Assembly (NCBI GenBank): GCA_947474675.1
Contig: CANJKA010000020.1
Location: 1-41,733 of the forward strand
Reading direction: 5' to 3'
Source: Flavobacteriales bacterium
Lineage (GTDB): Bacteria; Bacteroidota; Bacteroidia; Flavobacteriales_D; Crocinitomicaceae
DNA: 41,733 bases
Positions within the stretch are counted from its first letter, which is position 1. Each line of letters opens with the position of its first letter. The position numbers and the translations under genes are program-made. Shown piece after piece: positions 16,381 through 25,424 of the stretch. The notes below the pieces were generated by a model. It worked only from the letters and a program-made list of their open reading frames with translations, did not search any database and had not been told where the DNA came from.

Positions 16381-18118
16381 ATGACATTAGAGCAATTAAT
16401 ACATTATAAAAGAATCCGAAGATAAAGTCGAATTTAAAGAAGCTAAAGGTGGAAATATCTCTTATAATGGTGGTGATAAATCAAAACCTTCGGATAGAAG
16501 AAGATGTATCTTGGGATATGTGACCGCATTTGCTAATGAAGGAGGTGGATATTTGGTTTTTGGTATAAAAGAAAGTAGTCCACATATCGTGGTCGGTACT
16601 GAACAATCAAAGGGACAGATTGGTGAACTTGAATCAAAAATATATACTGATACAGGAATTCGTGTTTGCATTAGTGAACTATTTGATGACAACTCACATC
16701 GAGTATTGATTATTCAGATACCTTCAAGACCAACAGGAAAAGTATATAAATTTGAAGATGTTTCTCTTATGAGAGTTGGCGAAGAATTAAAACCAATGTC
16801 CGATGAGCAATATTTAAAAATTATTCAAGAACAAGAACCAGATTTTTCTCAAAAAATATGTGAAGGAGTTTCAATCGATGACTTAGATAGTAATGCTATT
16901 CAACGAATGAAAGAAGCATATTCAAAAAAGCAAAATAATCCACAGTTTTTAACTTTGTTGAATGAACAAATTTTATCAGATTTAGATTTGATTGTAGATA
17001 ACAAGGTAACATATGCTGCAATTATTTTATTAGGTAGAGAAGATATAATCAAAAAATTCTTACCACAATCTTGTATTCAATTAGAATACCGTAATGATGA
17101 ATCAAAAATAATATTTGACCATAGATTGTCTTTTTAAGGTCCATTTTTTATTGAAGCCGATAAACTTTGGGAAACTATTAATTTAAGAAACGGAGCTTTC
17201 CCTATTCAAGAAGGTCCTTATATTTTTGATATACCATACTTCAATAAAGAAGTTATTCGTGAAGCTATTAACAATGCTGTAGCACACAGGGATTACAGAT
17301 TAACAGGCGAAACAATTATTAAACAATATCCATCAAAATTAGATATTATAAATCCTGGTAAATTTCCGATAGGAGTTACAGTAAAAAATTTAGTAACAAC
17401 ACCTAGCACACCAAGAAATCGTTTGTTAACTGATATACTTCAAAAAACAGGTATCGTTGAACGTTCTGGTCAAGGGGTTGATAAAATCTATTATCAAACT
17501 TTAAAAGAAGGTAAGGGTGAACCCGATTATTCTAAATCAGATGATTTTGCGGTTGAGCTAAACCTTTCGGCTGTGATTGAAGATAAAGCATTTGCATTAT
17601 TTATTGAATCTGTTCAATCAGAATTAAGCGATGATGAAAAACTATCAGTACAAGAAATAATTCACTTAAATCAATTTAGAATGGAAAGTAAAGATTTCAT
17701 TGAAGATAAATTGGTGGTTCGAAAACTACTTGGACGTGGTATGATTGAACAAAGAGGAAAGACAAGCGGAACTTATTATGTTCTTTCAAGGATGTATTAT
17801 GAATTTTCAGATGAAAAAGGGAAGTATAGTAAAACAAATTGGGATAATAATCAAGCTTTAATGTTGATTCTTGAACATTTAAAGAATTTTGAAAAAGCAA
17901 AAATGAAAGACTTTGTCGATTTATTCCAAGGTCGATTATCAAGAAAACAAGTAAGAAATATTGTGACAAAATTAGTAGAAAAAAGAGAATTAAAACAACA
18001 TGGAACGGGTACAAGTACTTTCTATTCGGTTGGTGAAAATTTCATAAAAGGGCTGGAAATTATTGGACGAGCAATAGAAATTGGAATGAAACAAATGAAA
18101 GATAACGGTGAAATTTAA
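16381..18118 (+). pseudogene. AlbA_2 (Schlafen-type)/HATPase_c_4 ATP-binding protein, disrupted
   Basis: One ancestral gene of about 578 codons with two lesions. It opens MTLEQLIHYK at 16381. An extra A in the AAAA run at 16408-16411 then shifts the frame to a TAA at 16423; removing one A restores ESEDKVEFKEAKGGN. An in-frame TAA at 17135-17137 (LSF-stop-GPFFIEADKLW) breaks it again, with no shift. The N-terminal part is an AlbA_2/Schlafen nucleic-acid-binding domain (EFKEAKGG; FANEGGGYLVFGIKE). The middle is an HATPase-like domain (REAINNAVAHRDYR; IINPGKFP; GIVERSGQGVDKIY). The C-terminus is a winged-helix tail. Intact relatives are often annotated as transcriptional regulators or ATP-dependent helicase-like proteins. 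The two open parts, 16511-17137 and 17423-18118, could be miscalled as separate genes. Confidence 0.88.
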
Positions 18119-18284
18119 TTATAAAGGACCAAGAAGAAGACCAAGAAATTGTTAATTACAAATCTAAAATTGTTAACAAGTGTAAATTTTTGTTGATAAA
18201 CAACCTTTTATGATAAAATAAAGGGCCAATAAAGGGCCAACAAATTACAAATTTAGAGTTTTGTCTTATCTAAATAAACATTAC

Positions 18285-18310
18285 AAAGAGTCTCAGATGT
18301 GGGACTCTTT
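18285..18310 (+). terminator. Hairpin, possible terminator
   Basis: AAAGAGTC / GACTCTTT is a perfect 8-bp stem with a 10-nt loop, about 170 bp after the AlbA-type pseudogene. Just before it, at 18221-18240, is a small direct repeat (AAAGGGCCAA twice). Confidence 0.5.
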
Positions 18311-18404
18311 AATGTTTGATGAGAATTGTGTAGATTTGAAAGAGACAAAAGAATGATAATTTTATTGAATGGTTAGCTCAAAAAAACTCTGATACCATAA
18401 TCAA

Positions 18405-18980
18405 ATGAACCCAAATAGCATCCTTGAAGACGAATTGAAAAATTTACAGACTTCTTTTCCAAAAACCTTGGAGAATGAAACGATAAATCTTCTATCGTTG
18501 ATTACTATCAATTCAGAACATAGTGCTCATTGGGGTTACGAATTTATTCTAGAAAAAAATCAACTTGAAATACCTTCAAGAATTTATTGGGAAGAACATA
18601 GATTAATGGAACCAATGGACTTATCACATACATCAAAAACCATTTTAGCTTGTATCTTGACCCGACATCATAATGGATACATTAGAGAAAGGTATTTAAA
18701 GTATATAATTGACAGTAATGAATATTGGACTATACCTTATTTGGTTCAATTATTAGGAGAATATGTAGTTGAAATACTTGAGCTAATTTGGGTAAATTTT
18801 CATAAAATAAACACTCTTCACTTAAGTTCTTTTGTATTAGAAAATGAAATGTTCTGGTATAAAACCAAACAAAGAATTGCTAGTTATTGGGATTGTTACT
18901 ATAGAAATAATAATAAATCAAAAGAAGATTATGTAGGTTTCAAGCTGATAAAAAGAATAGAAGAAATAACTCGAGAATAA
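18405..18980 (+). CDS. Hypothetical protein of accessory region
   Basis: A 191-residue soluble protein, unrecognised. No signal peptide or long hydrophobic run. It is rich in aromatic residues and predicted helical (HWGYEFILEK; SRIYWEEHRLM; WTIPYLVQLLGEYVVEILELIWVNF; FWYKTKQRIASYWDCYYRNN). Its size, charge and helix content resemble immunity or HEAT-like proteins, but no motif supports that. It points toward the minus-strand gene at 19023, with only 42 bp between the two stops. Both lie inside the tRNA-Asn-bounded segment. Confidence 0.6.
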   Translation: MNPNSILEDELKNLQTSFPKTLENETINLLSLITINSEHSAHWGYEFILEKNQLEIPSRIYWEEHRLMEPMDLSHTSKTILACILTRHHNGYIRERYLKYIIDSNEYWTIPYLVQLLGEYVVEILELIWVNFHKINTLHLSSFVLENEMFWYKTKQRIASYWDCYYRNNNKSKEDYVGFKLIKRIEEITRE

Positions 18981-19022
18981 GATGTTTTCTATGTTTAAAT
19001 TTTTCAACTGTAGAAAATAAAA

Positions 19023-19892
19023 TTAATATTTTGGTAATGTTAATTCACCTTTATTAAATATATCATTGAAATATTTTAATGTACCTCCAATTTCAATTTT
19101 ACTAAAATCATACCTGTCTTTTTCAGATTTGGAAACTAGAACATTTTTACCAACTTTTTTTAGATTACCGAGGTCTTTAACAGTAGTTTTTCTTAAGTTT
19201 AAATTACCTTTAATCTCTTCTATTGAACCAAGGCTAGCATGAGTGTTTTTCAAATACAAATCACCATTTATTTTTTTTAATGGACTTAAAGATTCTAATT
19301 TATTTTGATAAGTATGATTAGAAAAAGATAGGTCTCCACTTATTATTTCAAGTTCACCAAAATTTTCCATTACATTATCAATGTAAACATCCCCATTTAT
19401 TCTAGAAATCTTACCAAAAGTATTAATAAAGTTATATTGTAACCTTCCATACTCATTATATTTCTTTTTTATAGTTAAGTTACCATTTAATGTTTTACGT
19501 GCTAAAATTAAACATTTTTCATCCTGTTTATTTACAATACAAAGTAAAAAAGGATTTCCATTCAATATTGGTAATTCAAGAAGTGTTTTGAATTCATTTA
19601 CTATAAAACCTGTTGTGTCTGTAAACCAATCTAACACCAATCTTATTTGTTCTTTTTCTGATAACTTAAATTCATTTGGCATTCTTGGCTCAACTATACC
19701 CCAATGAGTATGTTTTGAAATTATTAGACTTCCTTTTTCAATAATTTCGTCAGTTGATTGCTCATTTTCTAATTGAATTTTTTGAAGGATGATATCATCA
19801 ATAGGCTCAATTGCTATACCCATTTGAACAAGTGTTACAAATGGAATTCCTTTTTTATCAAGATATTTATAAATTTCAGTTTTATCATTCAT
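19023..19892 (-). CDS. Hypothetical protein with LRR-like solenoid repeats
   Basis: A 289-residue cytoplasmic protein; no signal peptide. The N-terminal ~125 residues are helical and unrecognised. From about 125 on, short repeats of roughly 20-25 residues follow the pattern I-x-GDLYLxNT--LGxIEEIxGNLNL: LTIKKKYNEYG, INGDVYIDNV, ISGDLSFSNH, INGDLYLKNT, IKGNLNLRKT, VGKNVLVSKS, IGGTLKYFND. This resembles leucine-rich or L-domain-like beta-solenoids in which strands stack in parallel. Proteins of this type bind other proteins; the partner is unknown. It is the gene nearest the tRNA-Asn terminator, probably the right end of the inserted segment. Confidence 0.65.
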   Translation of the reverse strand: MNDKTEIYKYLDKKGIPFVTLVQMGIAIEPIDDIILQKIQLENEQSTDEIIEKGSLIISKHTHWGIVEPRMPNEFKLSEKEQIRLVLDWFTDTTGFIVNEFKTLLELPILNGNPFLLCIVNKQDEKCLILARKTLNGNLTIKKKYNEYGRLQYNFINTFGKISRINGDVYIDNVMENFGELEIISGDLSFSNHTYQNKLESLSPLKKINGDLYLKNTHASLGSIEEIKGNLNLRKTTVKDLGNLKKVGKNVLVSKSEKDRYDFSKIEIGGTLKYFNDIFNKGELTLPKY

Positions 19893-19954
19893 TGGGTTCA
19901 GATTATTAAAAACTAATGAAGTGAATTTCTAAAACACCACTCCTACAAACAAAA

Positions 19955-19980
19955 AAAGACCTACATTTCTGTAAGTCTTT
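19955..19980 (-). terminator. Terminator of tRNA-Asn
   Basis: Read on the minus strand: AAAGAC-U-UACA, GAAA tetraloop, UGUA-G-GUCUUU, with an internal U-G pair, followed by a T-run. It begins 12 bp after the tRNA end. The U-G pair is a C-A mismatch on the plus strand, so the hairpin is built for minus-strand transcription. Confidence 0.8.
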
Positions 19981-19990
19981 CATTGTAAAT

Positions 19991-20033
19991 GCTCCCTCTC
20001 CTGGACTCGAACCAGGGACCCTCTGATTAACAG
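19991..20033. repeat. Attachment-site-like direct repeat (within intact tRNA-Asn)
   Basis: The chromosomal partner of 16073-16115, with 43 of 43 bases identical. With that copy it bounds a 3.9-kb segment that carries the AlbA-type pseudogene and two hypothetical genes. Confidence 0.85.
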
Positions 20034-20065
20034 TCAGATGCTCTAACCAGCTGAGCTAAGAAGGA
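19992..20065 (-). tRNA. tRNA-Asn (anticodon GTT)
   Basis: Complete cloverleaf on the minus strand: acceptor stem TCCTTCT / AGAGGGA (one T-G pair), D-arm with AGCTCAGCTGGTTAGAGC, anticodon stem TCTGA / TCAGA around loop CTGTTAA giving anticodon GTT, T-arm CCTGG-TTCGAGT-CCAGG. The discriminator is G and CCA is not encoded. It is intact and should be functional even though its 3' 43 bp are duplicated at 16073-16115. Confidence 0.97.
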
Positions 20066-20194
20066 ATTTCAGCGTGCATTTCTGCGTTGGCGTGTGCAAA
20101 TGTAAGTAAAGAATTTTATTTGACAATAAGATTTTTGAAAAAAATATGGAAAATATCAAAGAAATTCAAACTTTTATAGGTAAATCCTTAAAAA

Positions 20195-20383
20195 TCATTT
20201 GGTTTGAAATCTATTCAAATCATTAAATCTGTTGACTTGTTCTTTATTTAATACTGCATCGCCGTCTTCTTTAGTTTCCCATTTCCTATTAAATGACAGA
20301 ATTTGAAAGCATTTGTTGTGATCAATTAGTGCTTTAATTACTTTAAAACAATCTTTTGATAATTTGTAAATTGATTGTTTTCG
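20195..20383 (-). pseudogene. Possible gene remnant
   Basis: An open stretch of about 60 codons on the minus strand, ending in TGA at 20195-20197, with protein-like content (CFKVIKALIDHNKCFQILSF, then WETKEDGDAVLNKEQVNRF). A stop lies directly upstream and there is no start codon near its beginning. It may be the 3' end of a gene truncated beside the tRNA. The rest of 20066-20539 shows nothing I can name. Confidence 0.3.
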
Positions 20384-20539
20384 TTAATTATTGAAATAAA
20401 AAACACACCTTTTGACGCAAAGGGGGAGGGTTCAATAATTTGTAGAAATATCACCATCTTTAGAATTCGTACAACCACAAAAATATAACCACAATTAGAG
20501 GTGTTTTTAAATTCTAATAAAATAATGAATAGAAATTAA

Positions 20540-23443
20540 TTATTTCTCAATCAATTCCAATCGATATTCTTCTCCTTTTACTGTCATCGGAATTCCATCC
20601 AATAACCATTTCGGAGCTGGTTGTTCTAATAAATAATAGTCGAAAAATTGTCTCATTCGAATACTTAAATCAAATCGATTGGCATTCTTCATTAAATTAT
20701 GATCATCGCCATTGTAATTTAACATCCAACAGGGTTTTCCTAAACGTTTCATTCCTGTAAATAATTCAACTCCTTGGTACCATGGAACTGAACCATCTGC
20801 ATCGTTTGCCATAATTAAAAGCGGAGTTGTCACTTTCGGTAAATGAAAAATGGGTGAATTTTCAATGTATAATTCAGGTGTTTCCCATAATGTGTGACCT
20901 ATTCTACTTTGCTGTTTTTCATACTGGAATTGTCGGTTTAAACCAGAACCCCATCTGATTCCTCCATAAGCTGAAATCATATTTGAAACAGGTGCTCCAG
21001 CCATTGCTGCTGCATAACGATTCGTCATTGTTATCAATTGTACCGTTTGGTATCCTCCCCAACTTTGACCTTGTAAGCCCATTCTTTTTGAATCGATATT
21101 TGGGTATAATTTTAAAACTTTATCTGTTCCGCTCATGATACAATCATAAGCAGATTTTGCAGGATGCCCTTCTCTGTATCGAATGTCTGGAAAGAAAATT
21201 ACGTAACCAGCAGATGCAAATTCAACTGGATTTATTATGGATGCTGAAGGTTTTGGGGTATAATGACTGTGAATTTCTTCGCTGTATAATTCATAATAAT
21301 AAACAATCATTGGATAGCTTTTGTTGACATCAAAATTCTCTGGTTTATATATTAAACCTTGCAGTTGAATTCCATCGTAACTTGTCCATTCTACTGTTTC
21401 TACTGTTGCCCAATTGTATTCTTTTTGTTGAGGATTTGTAATAGATATTTGTTTTTCATTCATGAAATTTTTATCCATTACAATAAGCTCAGGATAAGCT
21501 AATAATGTAGATTTACGAAGTATAATTTTCTCCTTGTTTTTAGATCTTCTCACATCAACAATATCAGCTTCTACTGAATACATTTTTTTCAATTCAAGAA
21601 TTTTTTTTGAATCATTTATTTCATAAATTGAGGTCCCTTTTGTTGTTTCGTTAAATCCATTAATGCGTAAATTTTTATAATCGATATAGAGACTGTCATA
21701 ATCCCATAAACTTGAAGTTAATCGAGTGTTCGTGTTTTTACCTTCTTCAGTCGTAACAGAATAAAGTTTACCAGTAGAAATTGAATAATTCCAAATGTCA
21801 TATTTTGATTGAATCATCACTTCGTCTTCGTTTGTTAACCAACCTATAATTCCATAAGGATCTGCTAATTGAGTTTGTCCATTCATATCAACTTCCCATC
21901 TTACATCTTTTCGAGAGCATGTTAAGCACGTTTCTTTTTTAGTCGCTACATTAATCAAATAATGACTTTTTTCTTCTCCATTGTAGTAAGTGTAATATTT
22001 TCCTGAAGGAGAAAGGGAGCCACCAAAACCAACCCCTCTTTTAATTAATTCTGTTTTACCATCTTTCAAGGTAATTCGGTAATGATCTTCTAAATTTGGG
22101 GCTGTCCAATTATAGGTTCCTTGGTACATTTCTACACTACTTGCAAAAAGATATTCTCCTTTCTTTTCGTCAGATAAATAAACATGTAATGTGTCATTAG
22201 AAAGTTGAGTAATTTTTTTATCAATTAATTTTAAAGCATATAAATCTGTTTTCTTCTCATCATTTTTTAATTCTACTTTTTGTTGTGGTTGTAAACGATG
22301 GTCTTCATAATGCCAAAGATCTAAAGTCGCTTTTTCTGATGCTAAGAGTGTGTCTTTCTTCTCTTTTTCTATTCGTTTAGCAATCCCAAAAAACAAAAGT
22401 TCGTCGTTAGCAGAAAATACAGGAGATTGATTTTCACTTATTGCTTTTTTTACAGGAATACCAACTGTTAAAGTATCAATTAATGAAATGAGTTTCATTG
22501 ATTTTAATTCCAGATAATTCAATTCAAATTGTTTATTTTCTGAAGTATCTTGAGTGGAAAGAAGTGCTAAAGCAGTTTCAGAATGGTTGAAGGTTATTTC
22601 ACTGATACCTGTTTTAATTTTTTCTTCTAATTTAAATTCTCCTGACTTTAATTCTAATACACCGATTTGATAGCTAATTATTTTCTTTTCTTTTTTATGT
22701 GTTGTGACAGCTATGTAATTTCCTTTTTCAGAAACGACAAATTCTGTTACATCAATATATTGGTGTTTTTTATTCGTTATAGGATTGAATGCAGTATATA
22801 GTTTTCCTTCTGATGTGTATTTTTCTTCTTTCTTTTCCTTTTCTTCTTTTTTACTGGAATTTACTTCTGTTGTTTTTTTATTTTTAAGGAAGGAGAAAAA
22901 TGATTTTTCAGGCATTTTTTTTACTAAAGTTGGTGAAATAGAATCACTTTTCGCAGTAGTAGTATCTTTCTCTATTTCTTCAATAAGTGTGTTGTATTCA
23001 TTAGAATAACTAATCCAATCTCCTTCATCTGCTATAGAAAATGATTTCAATTTAGAAATTTTGATTAGAGAATCGTTCCCTAATAAATAAATTCCTAAAC
23101 TATCTTTTGGCCATTTTTCTTTGTCAATTTTGTTTAATTCACAGTTTCTTAAGGTGTCAAATCCAGGGGTGATTTTAAAAATTAAAAAGTTAGAATTAGC
23201 AGAGAATTGTTGACCATATCCTCTAGGAATCGAGTCTAATTTTCCATTTTTTTGGTTGTATATGTACAAATACCCATCTCCACGATGCGGTTTAATTGTA
23301 TATGAAATATAGTTTCCATCATTTGATATTATTTGGGCATCCAATTTTTTCCAATCATTGTAAGCAGTGTAGTCTATTACTTTTTTTTGAGAAAAAGAAA
23401 TGAATGAAATAAATAGCAAAAGGAATAAAGAAAACAGTCTCAT
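20540..23443 (-). CDS. Exported S9-family serine peptidase (prolyl oligopeptidase type)
   Basis: About 967 residues from the ATG at 23441-23443 (MRLFSLFLLLFISFISFSQ, a signal peptide). The frame is open to 23479, but that start lies in the promoter region. Residues about 20-650 form a beta-propeller-like region with WD40/DPP-IV-type strands and a charged, low-complexity loop (K/E/T-rich, near 22800-22870) inserted in it. The C-terminal 300 residues are an alpha/beta-hydrolase peptidase domain: nucleophile motif GQSWGGYQ (Ser near 794), the Asp in NDADGSVPW, the His in GDDHNLMK. All three catalytic residues are present. It is likely periplasmic, trimming peptides. It is longer than typical DPP-IV (about 720-750) because of the propeller insertions. 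Confidence 0.92.
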   Translation of the reverse strand: MRLFSLFLLLFISFISFSQKKVIDYTAYNDWKKLDAQIISNDGNYISYTIKPHRGDGYLYIYNQKNGKLDSIPRGYGQQFSANSNFLIFKITPGFDTLRNCELNKIDKEKWPKDSLGIYLLGNDSLIKISKLKSFSIADEGDWISYSNEYNTLIEEIEKDTTTAKSDSISPTLVKKMPEKSFFSFLKNKKTTEVNSSKKEEKEKKEEKYTSEGKLYTAFNPITNKKHQYIDVTEFVVSEKGNYIAVTTHKKEKKIISYQIGVLELKSGEFKLEEKIKTGISEITFNHSETALALLSTQDTSENKQFELNYLELKSMKLISLIDTLTVGIPVKKAISENQSPVFSANDELLFFGIAKRIEKEKKDTLLASEKATLDLWHYEDHRLQPQQKVELKNDEKKTDLYALKLIDKKITQLSNDTLHVYLSDEKKGEYLFASSVEMYQGTYNWTAPNLEDHYRITLKDGKTELIKRGVGFGGSLSPSGKYYTYYNGEEKSHYLINVATKKETCLTCSRKDVRWEVDMNGQTQLADPYGIIGWLTNEDEVMIQSKYDIWNYSISTGKLYSVTTEEGKNTNTRLTSSLWDYDSLYIDYKNLRINGFNETTKGTSIYEINDSKKILELKKMYSVEADIVDVRRSKNKEKIILRKSTLLAYPELIVMDKNFMNEKQISITNPQQKEYNWATVETVEWTSYDGIQLQGLIYKPENFDVNKSYPMIVYYYELYSEEIHSHYTPKPSASIINPVEFASAGYVIFFPDIRYREGHPAKSAYDCIMSGTDKVLKLYPNIDSKRMGLQGQSWGGYQTVQLITMTNRYAAAMAGAPVSNMISAYGGIRWGSGLNRQFQYEKQQSRIGHTLWETPELYIENSPIFHLPKVTTPLLIMANDADGSVPWYQGVELFTGMKRLGKPCWMLNYNGDDHNLMKNANRFDLSIRMRQFFDYYLLEQPAPKWLLDGIPMTVKGEEYRLELIEK

Positions 23444-23466
23444 TTTTAATATTTTTTTAGATTTTG

Positions 23467-23474
23467 TAAATATA
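23467..23474 (-). promoter_or_regulatory. Promoter -7-like element for S9 peptidase
   Basis: TATATTTA on the minus strand differs by one base from TAnnTTTG and lies 23 bp before the chosen ATG. Confidence 0.35.
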
Positions 23475-23605
23475 CACAATAGATTTATTTTTTGAGATTG
23501 TTATTAAATGACAGTTTCTAAAATTTATAAGTAGTCATAGATCATTTTTTATTCCATCAATTATCTTTAATATTGTTTTTTAAAAAATGAAATAATGATG
23601 ATGAG

Positions 23606-24026
23606 GGGTTAAAATTATTTTGAGGTGCTGAGTTATATTTTAAGAGTTTTTTAGTTCTTGATAAAATCGGAGTTTTGAAGTTAATTTTGTACCTAAGAAA
23701 TTGAATTGGGCCCCGTAGATTTAAAAAGTGAAGAATTTCGAAGTGTTTGAATCCCGATTTTTCTTCGGGATGAGTTTTTGAAATTTCATTTTTTAGATCG
23801 TAATGGGTAATTTAATTTGTTAAGTACTAGACCTTTTTGCTTACTTTTTATGGCAATGAAAAAAAGTAAGAAATGATAACAGATCGATAATTATTTTTTT
23901 AAGAACTCACTCAAATTCGAAGTGTTTATTTAGAATTGTTATCTTTATATATGAGTTATATTTGTTACAAAGATGAAAATAATTTTATAAAATAGTATTT
24001 CCAGCACCTCAAAATAAAATAATCCC
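23606..24026. mobile_element. 421-bp inverted-repeat element (MITE-like)
   Basis: Ends share TTATTTTGAGGTGCTG in inverted orientation (23615-23630 and 24002-24017); outside these, both ends begin GGG/CCC. ATGATGAG occurs directly on each side (23598-23605 and 24027-24034), consistent with an 8-bp target duplication that includes the start codon of the next gene. Internal structure: a hairpin ATCCCGA / TCGGGAT (23751-23771) and CTTACTTTTT / AAAAAGTAAG (23840-23870). There is no reading frame. A decayed half copy lies at 34229-34347. The duplication could be chance, because the left flank is a low-complexity ATG run. Confidence 0.7.
23936..23964 (+). promoter_or_regulatory. Outward promoter within the 421-bp element
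   Basis: TTG (23936-23938), 18 bp, TATATTTG (23957-23964): close to the ideal Bacteroidota promoter. It faces the CoA-transferase gene, whose ATG is 62 bp downstream, and lies inside the right part of the inverted-repeat element. Confidence 0.6.
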
Positions 24027-25274
24027 ATGATGAGTTCAGAAGAAGCCGTAAAATGTATTAAATCAAATTATCATGTTTTTATACATTCTGCTGCAGCTGT
24101 GCCAACGAGCTTAATTCAAGCGATGAGTAATCGATCAGCTGAATTAGAAAATGTTCGAATTTATTCAATGCATACTGAAGGAAAAGCTCCTTATGCAGAA
24201 GTTGGAATGGAGAATTCATTTATTGTTCAACCTTTTTTTATTGGACAAAATATTAGAGAAAACATCCAATCAAATCGGGGGAGTTATATTCCTATTTTTT
24301 TAAGTGAAGCCCCATCTTTGTTTAGATCGGGTAGTATTTCTATAGATGTTGCTCTTATTTCCGTTTCACCACCTGATAAACACGGTTTTTGTTCTTTAGG
24401 AACATCTGTTGATATTTCTTTAGCTGCTGTTCAATCTGCAAAAATTGTTGTTGCTCAAATTAATAAATTTGTTCCTAGAACTCATGGAGATGGCTTTATA
24501 CATGTTTCAAAAATTGATTTTTCGATAGAAGAAAACATTCCTTTACCTGAATTAAAAGAACATATCATTACAGAAGTTGAGGCGAAAATAGGCGAAAATA
24601 TTTCAAATTTGATTGAAAATGGAGCAACTCTTCAAATGGGAATTGGTGCGATACCGAATGCTGTTCTTTCTTGTTTAACCGATCATAAAAATTTAGGAAT
24701 TCATTCTGAAATGTTTTCTGATGGAATAATTCCTTTGATTGAATCAGGAGTTATTAATGGTTCAAAAAAAGTGAAACATTGCAATTCTGTTGTTGGATCA
24801 TTCGCCATCGGCACAAATAAGCTCTACAATTTTATTGACGATAATCCTTTCATTAAAATGCTTGATTTTTCGTATGTAAACAACGTGGAAGTTATTAGAC
24901 GAAATCCTAAGGTCACTGCTATTAACAGTGCTATTGAAATAGATTTAAGCGGTCAAGTTTGTGCTGATTCTATTGGAAAAAAGATGTTTTCAGGAGTTGG
25001 AGGACAAATGGATTTCATTAGAGGAGCATCTTTATCAGAAGGAGGGAAGCCAATTATTGCGATGGCTTCTACGACTAAATCAGGCGACTCTAAAATAGTT
25101 CCTTTTTTAAAAAATGGAGCTGGAGTTGTTACTACAAGAGCAAATGTACATTGGGTTGTAACAGAATATGGTGCCGTAAATTTATACGGCAAAACAATTC
25201 GAGAACGTTCAGAATTATTAATCAGTATTGCCCATCCAGCTCATAGAGAGTGGTTAGAGAAATCATTTTTTTAA
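24027..25274 (+). CDS. Acetyl-CoA hydrolase / 4-hydroxybutyrate-type CoA-transferase
   Basis: A 415-residue cytoplasmic enzyme of the Cat1/Ach1 family, moving CoA between short-chain acids or hydrolysing acetyl-CoA. Two halves are visible: N-terminal with VFIHSAAAVPTSLIQAM and ISVSPPDKHGFCSLGTSVD, and C-terminal with GATLQMGIGAIPNAVL, the catalytic glutamate in IHSEMFSDG, and GVGGQMDFIRGA. Late motifs VVTTRANVHWVVTEYG and LISIAHPAHREWLE are complete. Length is normal. The start is unusual: relatives have a few more N-terminal residues, and here the ATGATG overlaps the putative target duplication of the upstream element. Transferase and hydrolase activities cannot be separated by sequence alone. 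Confidence 0.93.
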   Translation: MMSSEEAVKCIKSNYHVFIHSAAAVPTSLIQAMSNRSAELENVRIYSMHTEGKAPYAEVGMENSFIVQPFFIGQNIRENIQSNRGSYIPIFLSEAPSLFRSGSISIDVALISVSPPDKHGFCSLGTSVDISLAAVQSAKIVVAQINKFVPRTHGDGFIHVSKIDFSIEENIPLPELKEHIITEVEAKIGENISNLIENGATLQMGIGAIPNAVLSCLTDHKNLGIHSEMFSDGIIPLIESGVINGSKKVKHCNSVVGSFAIGTNKLYNFIDDNPFIKMLDFSYVNNVEVIRRNPKVTAINSAIEIDLSGQVCADSIGKKMFSGVGGQMDFIRGASLSEGGKPIIAMASTTKSGDSKIVPFLKNGAGVVTTRANVHWVVTEYGAVNLYGKTIRERSELLISIAHPAHREWLEKSFF

Positions 25275-25374
25275 GTTTAAAGATGAAGTGAGATTTAGGG
25301 CCAATTTAGATTATTTTGTAGTTATGTTTGGTGTAAAATATCAAATAATCAATCAAAATAAAAATTATTGCACA

Positions 25375-25405
25375 AAAAAGAGGCTACTCACGAATGAATA
25401 GCCTC
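25375..25405 (-). terminator. Terminator of the giant surface-protein gene
   Basis: GAGGCTA / TAGCCTC hairpin (25380-25405) with an A-run on its left, which is a T-run when read on the minus strand. It lies 20 bp after the stop at 25425 and may also stop plus-strand transcripts from the CoA-transferase gene. Confidence 0.75.
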
Positions 25406-25424
25406 TCTCAGACATTTTAAATAT

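Noticed and set aside
16511..17137. Stand-alone gene for an AlbA domain protein (and 17423-18118 as another)
   Set aside because: Frame continuity across the TAA at 17135 and restoration of the N-terminus by removing one A show that they are parts of one broken gene.
17697..18014. 105-residue minus-strand reading frame
   Set aside because: It is antisense to the conserved C-terminal part of the AlbA-type pseudogene and has low-complexity hydrophobic content with no recognisable feature.
16116..19990. Complete integrative element
   Set aside because: No integrase, excisionase, relaxase or replication gene is present; at best it is a remnant or was mobilised in trans.
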